From Rickettsiales bacterium (GTDB lineage: Bacteria > Pseudomonadota > Alphaproteobacteria > Rickettsiales > JAJNBL01), in the NCBI GenBank assembly GCA_021156175.1, contig JAJNBL010000001.1:124001-188000 (forward strand): DNA of 64,000 bases. The letters are read 5' to 3'. Position 1 is the first letter of the stretch. Every line of letters starts with the position of its first letter. A program made the position numbers and the translations under genes. Positions 29,009-38,876 of the stretch are shown in pieces. Below the pieces are notes generated by a model, which saw only the letters and a program-made list of their open reading frames with translations, was not told the DNA's origin and searched no databases.

Positions 29009-32000
29009 ATGTCTAAGTCGAAAGTCGAAAAAATTACGTACGCGAAGAAAGAAAAGCTTAAGGACATCCATAAGCGGACAAACAAGCTATGGGCTAAACT
29101 CGGCGAGGCATACGCTGATTCCACGGACACGACACTACGTCAAATCAGTACCAACATTCAATCCGTTCTGACGGATTTTGAAAACCTAAACGCATTACCT
29201 TTGGAATCGGTTCAATTTTTTGAAAAAAATCTTTTTAATAAAGACTTCCTGGAAAAAACGTATCCTGGCCTTAAAGCTGAAGAAGCGACAGATGCTTTTA
29301 TTGCAGAATTTCAAGCGAAAAATCCTGCAACGAAAATTGCTTGTACAATTTTAGGCGAAGGCACTCCTGAAAAACGTTATAGGAGCTATAATGAACTAAT
29401 CGATCTGGTAAGAACACTACATCACGATCTAGAAGCCACGAATAGAAAGATTTCGAAAAAGGTAAACATAAGCGACACCGCCAGTGCAATGCGTACCGTT
29501 GCCCTAGGATACGATGATAAGGGCAAACTTCATGATTTCCAGACACCACGAGCAGGTAAAAAAACTGGCGAAGAGACATTTTCTCGATTAGTAAGGGGAT
29601 TGGGTACTGCTAGCGGCATTCAAGAAGTAGACGGCGGGAAACCTTCTAAGGAGGCTACGGATCTATTTGATGCCATTCACGCAGTATTTCCTTATGCAGT
29701 CATTCTTACAGAGGATACCAATACCGTAGGTGCAATATTGAAAGATCCGCAATATGCTGGAAAAACCCCACTCGAAGCTCTTCAGAACCTGACCACAGAG
29801 CATAAAAATGCTATTCGCGCTTTAAGCGATCAACATTTAATCGCCTACCACCAGGAATTTGCAACACCGAAACCGGGCAAGCGGCATGAAATGCACACAA
29901 AAATTTTTGCACTTGCCAACGAACGTTTCTCCAAAGAACAAGCACGCACGATAGCTCGCAACCTTGGACAATTGGTAACCGGTAAACCCGATTCTTTAGA
30001 AAAAACCCTCGCCATCCATGTTCTTGAAGTACTTAAGAACGAAGGAGCATCCAAGGACAATAAACCTTTGGCCGAGCGCGTGGAATCCGCACTTTTCCCG
30101 ACCCAATTCTGTCAAGATTTGATAGATTCTTATTTTACACCTTTAGCAACGAATAATACGAAAGAACTCGCTTCCGCACACCCAACTGCACTAGAGTATC
30201 TCCGCGCCGCCTATGCAACCAATATTCGTGGACTCCTCACAAAAACAGACAGCATTAAGCTTGCACAGCGAATTTCGGACACGATCAAAGGCAAAAATTT
30301 ATTTACTCCAGAAAAAATAAATGAAGAGACATCCAGAGTATCTGGGACTATAAAAACTACTCTCAATGCAGTACCTAATTTCATAAACTCCCTACGGGTA
30401 ATCGCGGCCAATACCACAGATCTGGAGCAATTTACCGGAAAGAAAATCAATGGAGTAACCATTGATGAGGATGCCAAACGTCCTATAAAAGAATTTGGAA
30501 AAGCATTATTGGGAACTACAGCCTCTTGGGACAATACCATAGCACTGTTTAATGCCATCCATACACATGCTCCATATTGTGCCATTGACCCAGAAAGCAA
30601 TCAACAGGTCAAAGCTGCAGTCGAAAAATACGCTGGCAAGCGCACTATTGATATAGCCCTTATCAATACTATGCTTTCTGACAATAGTGACGCCGCGAAA
30701 ACAGTCCGCGCGACACTTCAGGAATTAAGCACCAAACATTTGCGCGCTTACGAGATTTTCAGCTCACTTTCCGGCAAGAGCGATACACTTACGACATCAC
30801 CCAAAAAACCTGATGCTAGCAGCATTAATCCCTTGAGTCCTAGAGAAGCAAGCGATAGAACGAAAAAGAACGCTGAACAAAAAGCAAAACATGTCAAATT
30901 AGTGGCGGCAATTGAGGGACTTGATCTAAAAGAGAACAAGTCTAAAAACCCTACTAAAACCCCAACCCCTACTGATGAGAAGAAGATGTCTAAAGAGACC
31001 AAAAAACCAAAGCACAGCAATGGATCTCATTCAAAAGTCGATGGCACTTCCTCTTCGGATCAAGTCCCGCCTGCAGTGAAAAAAGAAGAGAAGAAAAAAT
31101 CCTCTTCTCATAAACATCGTTCGCACAAGAAGCACAGCAAAGGGAAAGAAAGAGAAAAACCACGTAGGGTTAATGTTACCGATAACCAGGAAGATTCCTT
31201 GCATTCAGCCAAGATATCAGTTCAAGACACCCCTTCTCCAAGTGGCACTTCTACGCCTCCAGCACCAGCTACAACTCCAATAGCTGCGACTGTGACTCCG
31301 ACTCCAACAGCCCCCGCTCCCGCGCCAATTATAACGGCTGCAGCTTCGGCTTCTGCTGCAACGTCTTCTACATCCCCACAACCGTCTAATGAACCTTTCG
31401 TTCTCGGAGACAAGGATACACAGGAAACGCTTACCATTGAGATAAAAAACGGAAAGGTTACGAAAGCCTTTATCAGTTGGCAACTGCATCTTAACAAATG
31501 GTTCCAAAAATCTAAGGACCTCATAGATGAAGCAGCAAAAGGAAACCCTGTAGTTGCAAGCGGTAAAGATCTTCAAACGGTAGCTTCTGATTTTATCAGA
31601 ACAGAAATAAATCGTTTAATGACAGAAACAAATCATCAAATTCCAAGTACAGTGACACTGGATGACGTCGTTAAAGCATTGGAAAAAGATACACAGTATC
31701 AAAAACTTCAAAAAACATTTGAAATTTATAGCGCCAGAAAATTTATTAAATTAGATGTTTCACGTAAAATGGATGCCCGAAGCGCGCAATGGGAGCAAGA
31801 AATCAAATCGCTAACCCAAAAGCCATCACCAAACGTTGAGCAAGCGACGTCATCGTCTAGCGATACTTCTCCTACAAAACGGAGAGCCCGTCCTACTAAG
31901 TTGGTTATACCGCCTGTATCAACTATACCGCCTGTTTTGACATCCGATCGAGGGAATGAAATTACCGAACAACATATGCGTGTGATCGATAATAAATCAA

Positions 32001-35000
32001 AACCGAGCAGTGAGTTAAGCTTAGATGTCAGCGAAGAGTTAGACGAAGAACTTAGCGCGATGCAAGGTGAGGCTTCCGATTCATCGTTATCCGAGGCTGC
32101 TTCCAATGCCGCGATAGCAATAAAGGTGCTTTATGATGATTTTATGAAGGAGCCGAACGGGAACATCGACACGATGATACGGGGGATTATAGGCGCCCAA
32201 TATACTCATCAAACCGTTCAAGAAGCCGCGAATTACCTGCAATCTAAGGCCGAAAACCAAACAGAGAAAGCTGACTGGGCTAAAGTCAGTGAAACATTTA
32301 CTAATTTGGCTTTATTGCAAGGACTTGACGAAGATAGTGCGCCCGCCCATCAACCCGCGCCGAGCGATACACTCCCAAGAACTTTATCTGGGATCTTAAA
32401 CATGCCCTCAGAGCCATCGCGCGGCAGTGACGCTCACCCTAGACTTTCTGTTAATACCCAGAACATTCTTAACGATTTGGGTCTGAACTCGGGAGAATCG
32501 CGGGCATCTTCAAATGCGCAAGACCTTCCTCCTATTTATGAAGAGGAAAGAGAGGAAGACAAGCGAGTTGAAGAATTAACAAATCCGCAGAAAATTTTAG
32601 AAGAAAAAGCTAAGATACAAGTTGAATATTACACAGGACTTAAAGCACTTAAGACCTTATCAGAAGAAGAAACGTATACTGCAAACTTCAAAACGAATCA
32701 TCCCCGATATAGTGGAGTGATCGAAGGCTGGTTCGTAAAATACGATCCAAATGCTTCTGTAGAGGCTAATGTTCTGGGAGCAGCAACCGTAGCCCCAGAG
32801 GCTCCTGTCGAAACATCCCTATCCGATAGCATCTTTGGAAATCAACGCGCCAGCGAAATATTTGCTTCCCTCGGAGATCCTGATCTTCTAGCTCACGGCG
32901 CTGCTGATTCGAGTATTCCTGTTACACCAAAGGATTCCATCTCTAGTTCAAGCGCTCGCATGACACCTTCTCTTGAGAACATGCGTGGTGCAGCCCCCTC
33001 TTCGTCAAACAACGCTGCTCCGGCAGATGAGCTAGCGGAAGCAAAACAGGCTTTTGCAGAACTTTACAATGACCACGAAGGTACATCAAACGCTAAAAAG
33101 ACATCAGCAACGTTACATGTTGGAGACCGGACAAACTCGCGTGGTGTACGTTTTAGCACCATTTTAGGTTCTAATCTTCTTACATATACCGACACATGGG
33201 CTGAAGAACTTAGCGGCAGTCCTAGCCCTAGCCTTGGTGCTCAACCTCAACCACAGGCTCAACCTCAACCACAGGCTCAACCTCAACCACAGGCTCAAGC
33301 TCAGCCACAGACTCAAGCTCAGCCACAGACTCAGCCTAAAACACCAGAAATGCCTGCAAGTGACTATACGTTAAAAACACCTTCCGTTCGTAATTTGCGT
33401 CAGAATTTCCTGGAACAAGACACTCCATCTCAACTCCCCGGCGCTCCTAATTATAATTCTAACAAGAGCGGCGCACCTAAACCGGGCAACGTTGCTCCTA
33501 CAGAGGACCGCACGAATAAAGGGAAAGAGAAAGAAAAAAATTCTTCTGGACTTGTTAAAATCACGCACAAAAGTTCCGATAAGCCTAAAGTCAGGGGAAA
33601 TGCCTTATCCACTGCTTTAGAAAACGAAAAACAAAAACAGTCACAGGAACATACAGTAGCGCTTGAAAAACATTCGCCAACCAAGGCAAAACGCAATAAC
33701 AAGGCAATTAAGCAAAACCTCATTGCTCTTTCTCAAGAAAAAAGTCAGGAAGTGCACCCTATTGTTTCAGAAGAGGTTGTTAGAGACTTCCAAGCAACAA
33801 GTGTATCCCTGCTTAACAATACGTCTGCGGAACAACAATTACGGTTAGTGTCCCAACCTAATGAAGCCGGAGAAAACAGCTTCCATGTGGCAGCCTATCA
33901 CCATAATCCCGACTTAATCGATATTTTTACAAACGTGCCTGACCCACAAAAACACTCCCGCGCGTTGAACAAGCGTAATGAGGACAAAAACACCCCTCTA
34001 CATTTAGCATTATTACGTATCGGACATGAGGGAGGAAAGGCAAACGCCACAACAAACGCTACTGTTGAAAAGCTATTAAATGCCGGAGCTGATCCCTTTA
34101 TTACTAACGAATTGGGAAGCACCATTTTACATTCAGCCGCCGCCTTGAAAAATGAACCGCTTTGTAACTTAATTCTTGATCATGTTCAGAGGACATTTCC
34201 AGACAAGTATGTAGAATTTATAAATATCCAGAACACGAAACAAGCCACTGATAAAGGTGATAGGGGAGAATACACACCTCTTCACTATGCGGCCGTTTTC
34301 GGAATGGAATCAATCGTTGAAAGGCTGGTTAACGATGGTGCTGACGTCACAAAACAAGATGCTCAAAACCTTACTGCAACCAATTATGCAGAGTACAGGA
34401 AACATGAAAATATAGCTAACCTTCTGAAAACAGAGGAAGAAAAGGTAGGAATATCTGAATCAGAAGAGGAGCTTTCCGGAACAGAAGATCTTGTAATCTC
34501 ATCACCTTTTGAAAAAGGCCAAAGATTCTCCTTTAAGCCTCAAGAACAACTTAGTGCACCACCCGTACCGCGAGTTCTTAGCAATAAAGAATCGCGACCG
34601 GTTAGCAGCAAATCTTCAACTCGACAGTTTAATTCCGCTGCAGAGGATGCAAGACAGGCGATTCTCAATGCAGTGAGCGGAGAGCCTATTGACCCACGCG
34701 ATGTGCCTAACCTAAACGCTGCTCATCCAGAAAGCTTTGCTCCATCAGCAGAGCGACCACTCGCAACGAGCCGCGATGCAGCGAAGGAATGGAAGAAAAA
34801 TCGAGAACGGAAAAATTCCAAAGAAGACAATAGCGGAGTGCCTGAAAACATCAAAGGAGCTGCTGATCCAGATAATAGACGTGATGGTGGTCCGGATGAT
34901 GAACCATCAGCAGCGGCTTCAGCGGTGCCCGCGGCTTCACCCCCTGTAGCGGAAGAAGCACCTGTGACGCCGAAAGTGTCTCCACGGCCATTGCCAACTC

Positions 35001-35134
35001 CAGCACAACCTGTTACGGCACCAGCAACGGCGGTAGATAAACCTGTGACACCGAAAGTGTCTCCACGGCCATTGCCAACCCCAGCACAACCTGTTACGCA
35101 GCACAACCTGTTACGGCACCAGCAACGGCGGTAG
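29009..35134 (+). CDS. Giant low-complexity ankyrin-repeat protein, 5' part of a frameshifted gene
   Basis: Unrecognised 2,041-residue protein. Order: Lys-rich helical N-terminus; two copies of a helical domain (about residues 190-285 and 490-585); Lys/His-rich basic stretch (about 655-720); Pro/Thr/Ala linker (about 740-795); helical region (about 800-930); acidic Ser-rich linkers; PQ repeat (about 1412-1441); four or so ankyrin repeats (about 1615-1810, TPLHLALL, STILHSAAA and TPLHYAAVFGM); then Pro-rich repeats. No signal peptide or membrane segment. The last 12 residues are read out of frame because of a 17-bp duplication; the natural continuation is the frame starting at 35143. The ATG at 29009 has a weak ribosome site. 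A secreted effector is possible but unproven. Confidence 0.8.
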   Translation: MSKSKVEKITYAKKEKLKDIHKRTNKLWAKLGEAYADSTDTTLRQISTNIQSVLTDFENLNALPLESVQFFEKNLFNKDFLEKTYPGLKAEEATDAFIAEFQAKNPATKIACTILGEGTPEKRYRSYNELIDLVRTLHHDLEATNRKISKKVNISDTASAMRTVALGYDDKGKLHDFQTPRAGKKTGEETFSRLVRGLGTASGIQEVDGGKPSKEATDLFDAIHAVFPYAVILTEDTNTVGAILKDPQYAGKTPLEALQNLTTEHKNAIRALSDQHLIAYHQEFATPKPGKRHEMHTKIFALANERFSKEQARTIARNLGQLVTGKPDSLEKTLAIHVLEVLKNEGASKDNKPLAERVESALFPTQFCQDLIDSYFTPLATNNTKELASAHPTALEYLRAAYATNIRGLLTKTDSIKLAQRISDTIKGKNLFTPEKINEETSRVSGTIKTTLNAVPNFINSLRVIAANTTDLEQFTGKKINGVTIDEDAKRPIKEFGKALLGTTASWDNTIALFNAIHTHAPYCAIDPESNQQVKAAVEKYAGKRTIDIALINTMLSDNSDAAKTVRATLQELSTKHLRAYEIFSSLSGKSDTLTTSPKKPDASSINPLSPREASDRTKKNAEQKAKHVKLVAAIEGLDLKENKSKNPTKTPTPTDEKKMSKETKKPKHSNGSHSKVDGTSSSDQVPPAVKKEEKKKSSSHKHRSHKKHSKGKEREKPRRVNVTDNQEDSLHSAKISVQDTPSPSGTSTPPAPATTPIAATVTPTPTAPAPAPIITAAASASAATSSTSPQPSNEPFVLGDKDTQETLTIEIKNGKVTKAFISWQLHLNKWFQKSKDLIDEAAKGNPVVASGKDLQTVASDFIRTEINRLMTETNHQIPSTVTLDDVVKALEKDTQYQKLQKTFEIYSARKFIKLDVSRKMDARSAQWEQEIKSLTQKPSPNVEQATSSSSDTSPTKRRARPTKLVIPPVSTIPPVLTSDRGNEITEQHMRVIDNKSKPSSELSLDVSEELDEELSAMQGEASDSSLSEAASNAAIAIKVLYDDFMKEPNGNIDTMIRGIIGAQYTHQTVQEAANYLQSKAENQTEKADWAKVSETFTNLALLQGLDEDSAPAHQPAPSDTLPRTLSGILNMPSEPSRGSDAHPRLSVNTQNILNDLGLNSGESRASSNAQDLPPIYEEEREEDKRVEELTNPQKILEEKAKIQVEYYTGLKALKTLSEEETYTANFKTNHPRYSGVIEGWFVKYDPNASVEANVLGAATVAPEAPVETSLSDSIFGNQRASEIFASLGDPDLLAHGAADSSIPVTPKDSISSSSARMTPSLENMRGAAPSSSNNAAPADELAEAKQAFAELYNDHEGTSNAKKTSATLHVGDRTNSRGVRFSTILGSNLLTYTDTWAEELSGSPSPSLGAQPQPQAQPQPQAQPQPQAQAQPQTQAQPQTQPKTPEMPASDYTLKTPSVRNLRQNFLEQDTPSQLPGAPNYNSNKSGAPKPGNVAPTEDRTNKGKEKEKNSSGLVKITHKSSDKPKVRGNALSTALENEKQKQSQEHTVALEKHSPTKAKRNNKAIKQNLIALSQEKSQEVHPIVSEEVVRDFQATSVSLLNNTSAEQQLRLVSQPNEAGENSFHVAAYHHNPDLIDIFTNVPDPQKHSRALNKRNEDKNTPLHLALLRIGHEGGKANATTNATVEKLLNAGADPFITNELGSTILHSAAALKNEPLCNLILDHVQRTFPDKYVEFINIQNTKQATDKGDRGEYTPLHYAAVFGMESIVERLVNDGADVTKQDAQNLTATNYAEYRKHENIANLLKTEEEKVGISESEEELSGTEDLVISSPFEKGQRFSFKPQEQLSAPPVPRVLSNKESRPVSSKSSTRQFNSAAEDARQAILNAVSGEPIDPRDVPNLNAAHPESFAPSAERPLATSRDAAKEWKKNRERKNSKEDNSGVPENIKGAADPDNRRDGGPDDEPSAAASAVPAASPPVAEEAPVTPKVSPRPLPTPAQPVTAPATAVDKPVTPKVSPRPLPTPAQPVTQHNLLRHQQRR
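33242..33331 (+). repeat. Five tandem 18-bp repeats encoding PQ-rich hexapeptides
   Basis: Three identical units beginning CAACCTCAACCACAG, then two diverged units beginning CAAGCTCAGCCACAG. Each unit encodes six residues (QPQPQA or QAQPQT), so unit gain or loss keeps the frame. It joins a disordered segment to the region before the ankyrin repeats. Confidence 0.9.
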
Positions 35135-35196
35135 ATAAACCTGTGACGCCGAAAATGTCTCCACGGCCATTGCCAACTCCAGCACAACCTGTTACG
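34961..35196 (+). repeat. 81-bp tandem repeats at the frameshift junction
   Basis: Units start at 34961, 35042 and 35140; the third matches for 57 bp. Each full unit encodes 27 residues around the core SPRPLPTPAQPVT. The distance between units 2 and 3 is 98 bp rather than 81 because of an extra 17 bp. Confidence 0.92.
35082..35115 (+). repeat. 17-bp tandem duplication causing a frameshift
   Basis: CAGCACAACCTGTTACG occurs at 35082-35098 and again, identically, at 35099-35115. Seventeen is not a multiple of three. Removing one copy joins the upstream and downstream frames exactly and restores the regular 81-bp periodicity. Confidence 0.95.
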
Positions 35197-38100
35197 ACAG
35201 TAACAGCACAGGCAGCGCCTAAAACTGTGATACCGCAAGTGCCACCACGGCCAACGACGCAAACGCCGGAACTTCCAAAGCAAAAATCGGCTCCTTCACT
35301 CGATGGAGTGCCTTCTTTGAATGGGCATGACTCTGACTCTGATTCAGATAAATCTGACTCGATTTCTGCTTCTGGGGAATCACATTCATCTTCTCAGCTC
35401 AGACGCGAGCAGTTCAAAAAACGAACAAAAGAGCAACAAGAACAGAAGAAAGCTGGACAAGGCTCTGGCCTCTCTTCTACTTCCGCTCCCAATATGGGTA
35501 CGGTGAGTTCGAGCAGCACTTCATCCTCATCCGCATCAACGTCTGCTGCGAAACCTTATAAGTACAAACTAATGCCTGATGGTTTAGATGAAAAAAGAGC
35601 ATTAGGGGGCCTACTTGAAACTGCTGAAGGCGCAGCACTTACATTTGCAAAAACCTCATTGTCTCTAGACTCTCTCGTTACCAATTTGAAACTGAGATGC
35701 AATAACTTTGCACAAGCCAAAAGTGATTATCCACGGATTGATCTTGAAGCAAATGCAAAAGAGGCAAAGAAAAACGCGGACAAAGCTTCCGAGAAGGCTC
35801 AAAAGGCGGAGAAAGAAGCTTCAAAGGCTCAAGAGGCAAAACAGGCAGCTACAGAGAAGTTACTGAAAACTCCTACGACAGAAAAATCTGCTAAAGTAGA
35901 AAAGGGCATCCAGAACGTTGAAGAACTGCGTCAAAAAGCTGCAGAAGCTGAGGAGGCTTTCAAACAAGCCGAAACTTACCGTAATGATACCCTAAACCAA
36001 GAACGGGCTGCTAAGGAAAAAGATAGATTCCTTAAAGTAATTAAGGACAACTCAGAAATAAAAAATCGCCTAATAGATAAAGAAATCGATCTTTTAGTCA
36101 CACGTATCAATGATATCCTAGCGGTAACAAACCAAACTGAACTCAAAAGCGCTATTAGCAAAACCGAAGATGAAAAAGACGTTATAGCTAAAATAGCCGA
36201 TCATTTCGGAAAAAAGGCACAAAGCTGGTATACCCTCGATGAGGGGAGGACGTACCGTCCTTTCATAAAAGGAGAAACTCCTACTCCTCTTCCTAAAAAC
36301 CATAAGACTAAATCTCCTCAAGCCTTAGCGCGGAGCATTGTTGAAGATGGAAGGAAGGAAAGAAGCGCTGATGCGATCACCAAGATCCACAATACTCTTC
36401 TTGAAGAAGCCAATACAACTGGTACAAAAAATATCATCCATGACGCGTATCAGGCATTGGTTAAATTAGAAAACTTAACACCTCAGACACTTTTTACATT
36501 CCGTAAGGAGCTATATGACGCGCTAACAATCCAAAAATCAACCTTTTACAATAAACAAACAAATAAAAATGAGGATCGATTTGATCGAAAAAACACTGAA
36601 ATCATTACAATGTATCTGGAAAATGAAGAAAAAACTTTTGAGAATCACCCTACACTCAAGGACTTGCTCTTTAAAAGCAGCTATTTTGTCGATATCCTTC
36701 TCATAGGAACAGAAGGTTCTATCACACGCTATTTTGAGGATTATAAACCTGGAAAAGCCGATGATTTTGCAGCAATTCTTATCAATAGTATTATTGAAGG
36801 TAAAATTGATGGAGGCTTTAGTGATTCGAAAAAAGCACTTTTTGATTCAACAAAAACGCCTGAGCAAAAATTAGCTGCACGAAAACTTATCGTTCAGAAA
36901 ATCACAGAATTCCTTGAGCAACGGGAAGCCATTGTTACTGGAATTGTAAATCACATCTTACCTTCTCTCACCGACGATTCCAATAGAGCAAGCATTGGAA
37001 AGGCATTAACAGCAATGCTTCTTACTCCAGATACAGCTTCATATCCTGCTCTGAAAGTAGAGCTTAAAGCACTACAGGAAAAAGAAGATAATGTGACTCC
37101 GGAAGAGAAAGAACGTCGTGCCCTTCTGAAGGCAAAGCTTTATATCAAAGGTTTAGAAGACGAACTCGAAACGCAGAAATCAGCACTTGCTACCGGGAAG
37201 GATAAAGCCCCTGCAGAGCCAAAAACTCCGCCGCGTGAGATTTCCGATGTTTCTCTGGCAAATACACCTACTGTAGATTCAGGATTCTCTACAACTGTAT
37301 TCCGTGGAACTCCAGGAGAACAAGAACAAGATCCTAGAAGGTTACATGACGCAGATAGAGAGAAAATCGAAAAAGAACGGGAAGAAAGGCTTGTCATTAA
37401 TCCGCAATTTTATACCCCACCATCTTCTGCTGGGAATACACCTACGAAACCACAAACTTTTGAGGAAAAAGAAGCCGCGCGACTTGCACGTGCATCATCA
37501 CGTAACCCAGGCATACAACGCAACGAGCAAATAGGCGCTTTAGGACGCACTAAAACACCCCCGGCTCGTCCAGGCACTGCAACGCCTCCTTCACCAGATG
37601 TGGCACAACCTAGCACTACGTCTGCAGCGCCCGCATCTAAACCTCACGTAAACATGGGAACACATCGTGGAAACCCAAATAGACGCGCTCAATCTTTCAC
37701 ATCTTCCCCTGTAGGAACTTCAACACAACCGGGAGCAGGAAATGCCGCTGCATCCTCTTCACCGTTATCGCCACGGGGAATTGGAACTTCAACGGGTGAG
37801 AAAATTACAAACATTAAGAACCTGAAAGAGTTTTTAGAGCTTGTAGTTATTGTTACCAACCCACAGGCAACCGCTGCAGAAAAAACGCAGGCAGCAGAGT
37901 TTAACCTGTGGCGTAATAAAGCAGAGCCAACCGGTACAAATAAAGTTAACTTTAACGTATATGTTGGCCTTCCTGCTAGCAAAAAACAAAGTAACCTTTT
38001 CACAATAATGGTTAATGAATCGGAACTACGTGAAGCGGTTGAAGCCTTGCTTAAAGATTTCTCTGACGCGAAACTATCTGGGCTCGTGAAATTACAGCCA

Positions 38101-38862
38101 GCTCGCAATTCCGCTGCATATGATACGAATCAGCGCGTTAAAGATATCCTTGTGGATAATCTTACAACACTGGAAAGAATTAACATTCAGTGGCAAAAAG
38201 CAAAAGAGGTGACAACTCCGACAGTAAAGGCAGATGGACCTCCACCACCTACGGATGTTGTACCACTTCCTCCAGGATTTGGGGCACCAAAAGTAACGGC
38301 AGGCGGGCCTCCAGCACCTACGGATTTACCAAAGTCTCCGGTCATTTCAAGGCAACCTACTGCTGAATCATCCGCAGGCGATGATCTTGCAAGTTTAAGG
38401 GCTGGCGCGAAAAGTGTTGAAAGATCTCTGACGACTGCAGTCCGGAATTTGCCTCCAGTAGAATTCGGACGGACTGATACAGACAACGATTCACCGCCAC
38501 CTACACCAAAATTGGAAAAAGCAGGTGTGGGCGCAAGCCTCAATCCTCCTCCTCCTGCGGATGCACCGCCACCACCACAACTAGGAGCTCCAGTGGGTGC
38601 GCCACCACCACCTCCTCCTCCAGGAACATCGGGATCACCATCTCCTAAGTCTTGGAGAGACAAGGTCACGCCTGGGACAGAGGAGAAAAGGGAGTCCAAA
38701 ACTTCTACGGCTCTGCCTACTCCAAAAGCAAGCCCAAGTTTCTTGGATGAACTAAGAAACAAGCTAACTCCTTCTGGAGATAAAACGGGGCATGCTGCAG
38801 GCGTAGAGGAAAAACGCAAATCTCCTCGTGACAACGACCCAAATGTATCTCCACATAAATAA
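35143..38862 (+). CDS. Giant low-complexity protein, 3' part of the frameshifted gene
   Basis: 1,239 codons continuing the gene that begins at 29009 after the 17-bp duplication. The first possible codon is a GTG inside a repeat with no ribosome-binding site, so independent translation is unlikely. Order: Pro-rich repeat remainder; acidic Ser/Asp stretch; long Lys/Glu/Ala coiled coil (about residues 200-300); helical region (about 300-700); S/T-P-rich disordered stretch; a compact region (about 885-1010); then Pro tracts (about 1030-1065 and 1130-1165, up to seven prolines in a row) as in formin FH1 or RickA-type proteins, and a charged tail with SFLDELRNKL. It ends at a strong terminator. Function unknown. 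Confidence 0.78.
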   Translation: MTPKMSPRPLPTPAQPVTTVTAQAAPKTVIPQVPPRPTTQTPELPKQKSAPSLDGVPSLNGHDSDSDSDKSDSISASGESHSSSQLRREQFKKRTKEQQEQKKAGQGSGLSSTSAPNMGTVSSSSTSSSSASTSAAKPYKYKLMPDGLDEKRALGGLLETAEGAALTFAKTSLSLDSLVTNLKLRCNNFAQAKSDYPRIDLEANAKEAKKNADKASEKAQKAEKEASKAQEAKQAATEKLLKTPTTEKSAKVEKGIQNVEELRQKAAEAEEAFKQAETYRNDTLNQERAAKEKDRFLKVIKDNSEIKNRLIDKEIDLLVTRINDILAVTNQTELKSAISKTEDEKDVIAKIADHFGKKAQSWYTLDEGRTYRPFIKGETPTPLPKNHKTKSPQALARSIVEDGRKERSADAITKIHNTLLEEANTTGTKNIIHDAYQALVKLENLTPQTLFTFRKELYDALTIQKSTFYNKQTNKNEDRFDRKNTEIITMYLENEEKTFENHPTLKDLLFKSSYFVDILLIGTEGSITRYFEDYKPGKADDFAAILINSIIEGKIDGGFSDSKKALFDSTKTPEQKLAARKLIVQKITEFLEQREAIVTGIVNHILPSLTDDSNRASIGKALTAMLLTPDTASYPALKVELKALQEKEDNVTPEEKERRALLKAKLYIKGLEDELETQKSALATGKDKAPAEPKTPPREISDVSLANTPTVDSGFSTTVFRGTPGEQEQDPRRLHDADREKIEKEREERLVINPQFYTPPSSAGNTPTKPQTFEEKEAARLARASSRNPGIQRNEQIGALGRTKTPPARPGTATPPSPDVAQPSTTSAAPASKPHVNMGTHRGNPNRRAQSFTSSPVGTSTQPGAGNAAASSSPLSPRGIGTSTGEKITNIKNLKEFLELVVIVTNPQATAAEKTQAAEFNLWRNKAEPTGTNKVNFNVYVGLPASKKQSNLFTIMVNESELREAVEALLKDFSDAKLSGLVKLQPARNSAAYDTNQRVKDILVDNLTTLERINIQWQKAKEVTTPTVKADGPPPPTDVVPLPPGFGAPKVTAGGPPAPTDLPKSPVISRQPTAESSAGDDLASLRAGAKSVERSLTTAVRNLPPVEFGRTDTDNDSPPPTPKLEKAGVGASLNPPPPADAPPPPQLGAPVGAPPPPPPPGTSGSPSPKSWRDKVTPGTEEKRESKTSTALPTPKASPSFLDELRNKLTPSGDKTGHAAGVEEKRKSPRDNDPNVSPHK

Positions 38863-38876
38863 CTAATCTTAATACC

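Noticed and set aside
28983-29171. Short basic protein overlapping the start of the giant gene
   Set aside because: It is an out-of-frame shadow of a Lys-rich coding start, with a TTG start and no ribosome-binding site.
33242-33331. Possible CRISPR array
   Set aside because: Repeats are 18 bp, directly tandem without spacers, and in frame inside a gene.
38187-38834. 215-residue Gly-rich reading frame on the minus strand
   Set aside because: It is the mirror of the proline-rich coding region: GGN on one strand is NCC on the other. No start signal or family pattern.
35143-38862. Independent second gene downstream of the giant gene
   Set aside because: Its first codon is a GTG within a repeat, with no ribosome-binding site, and the frame joins the upstream gene exactly when the 17-bp duplication is removed.
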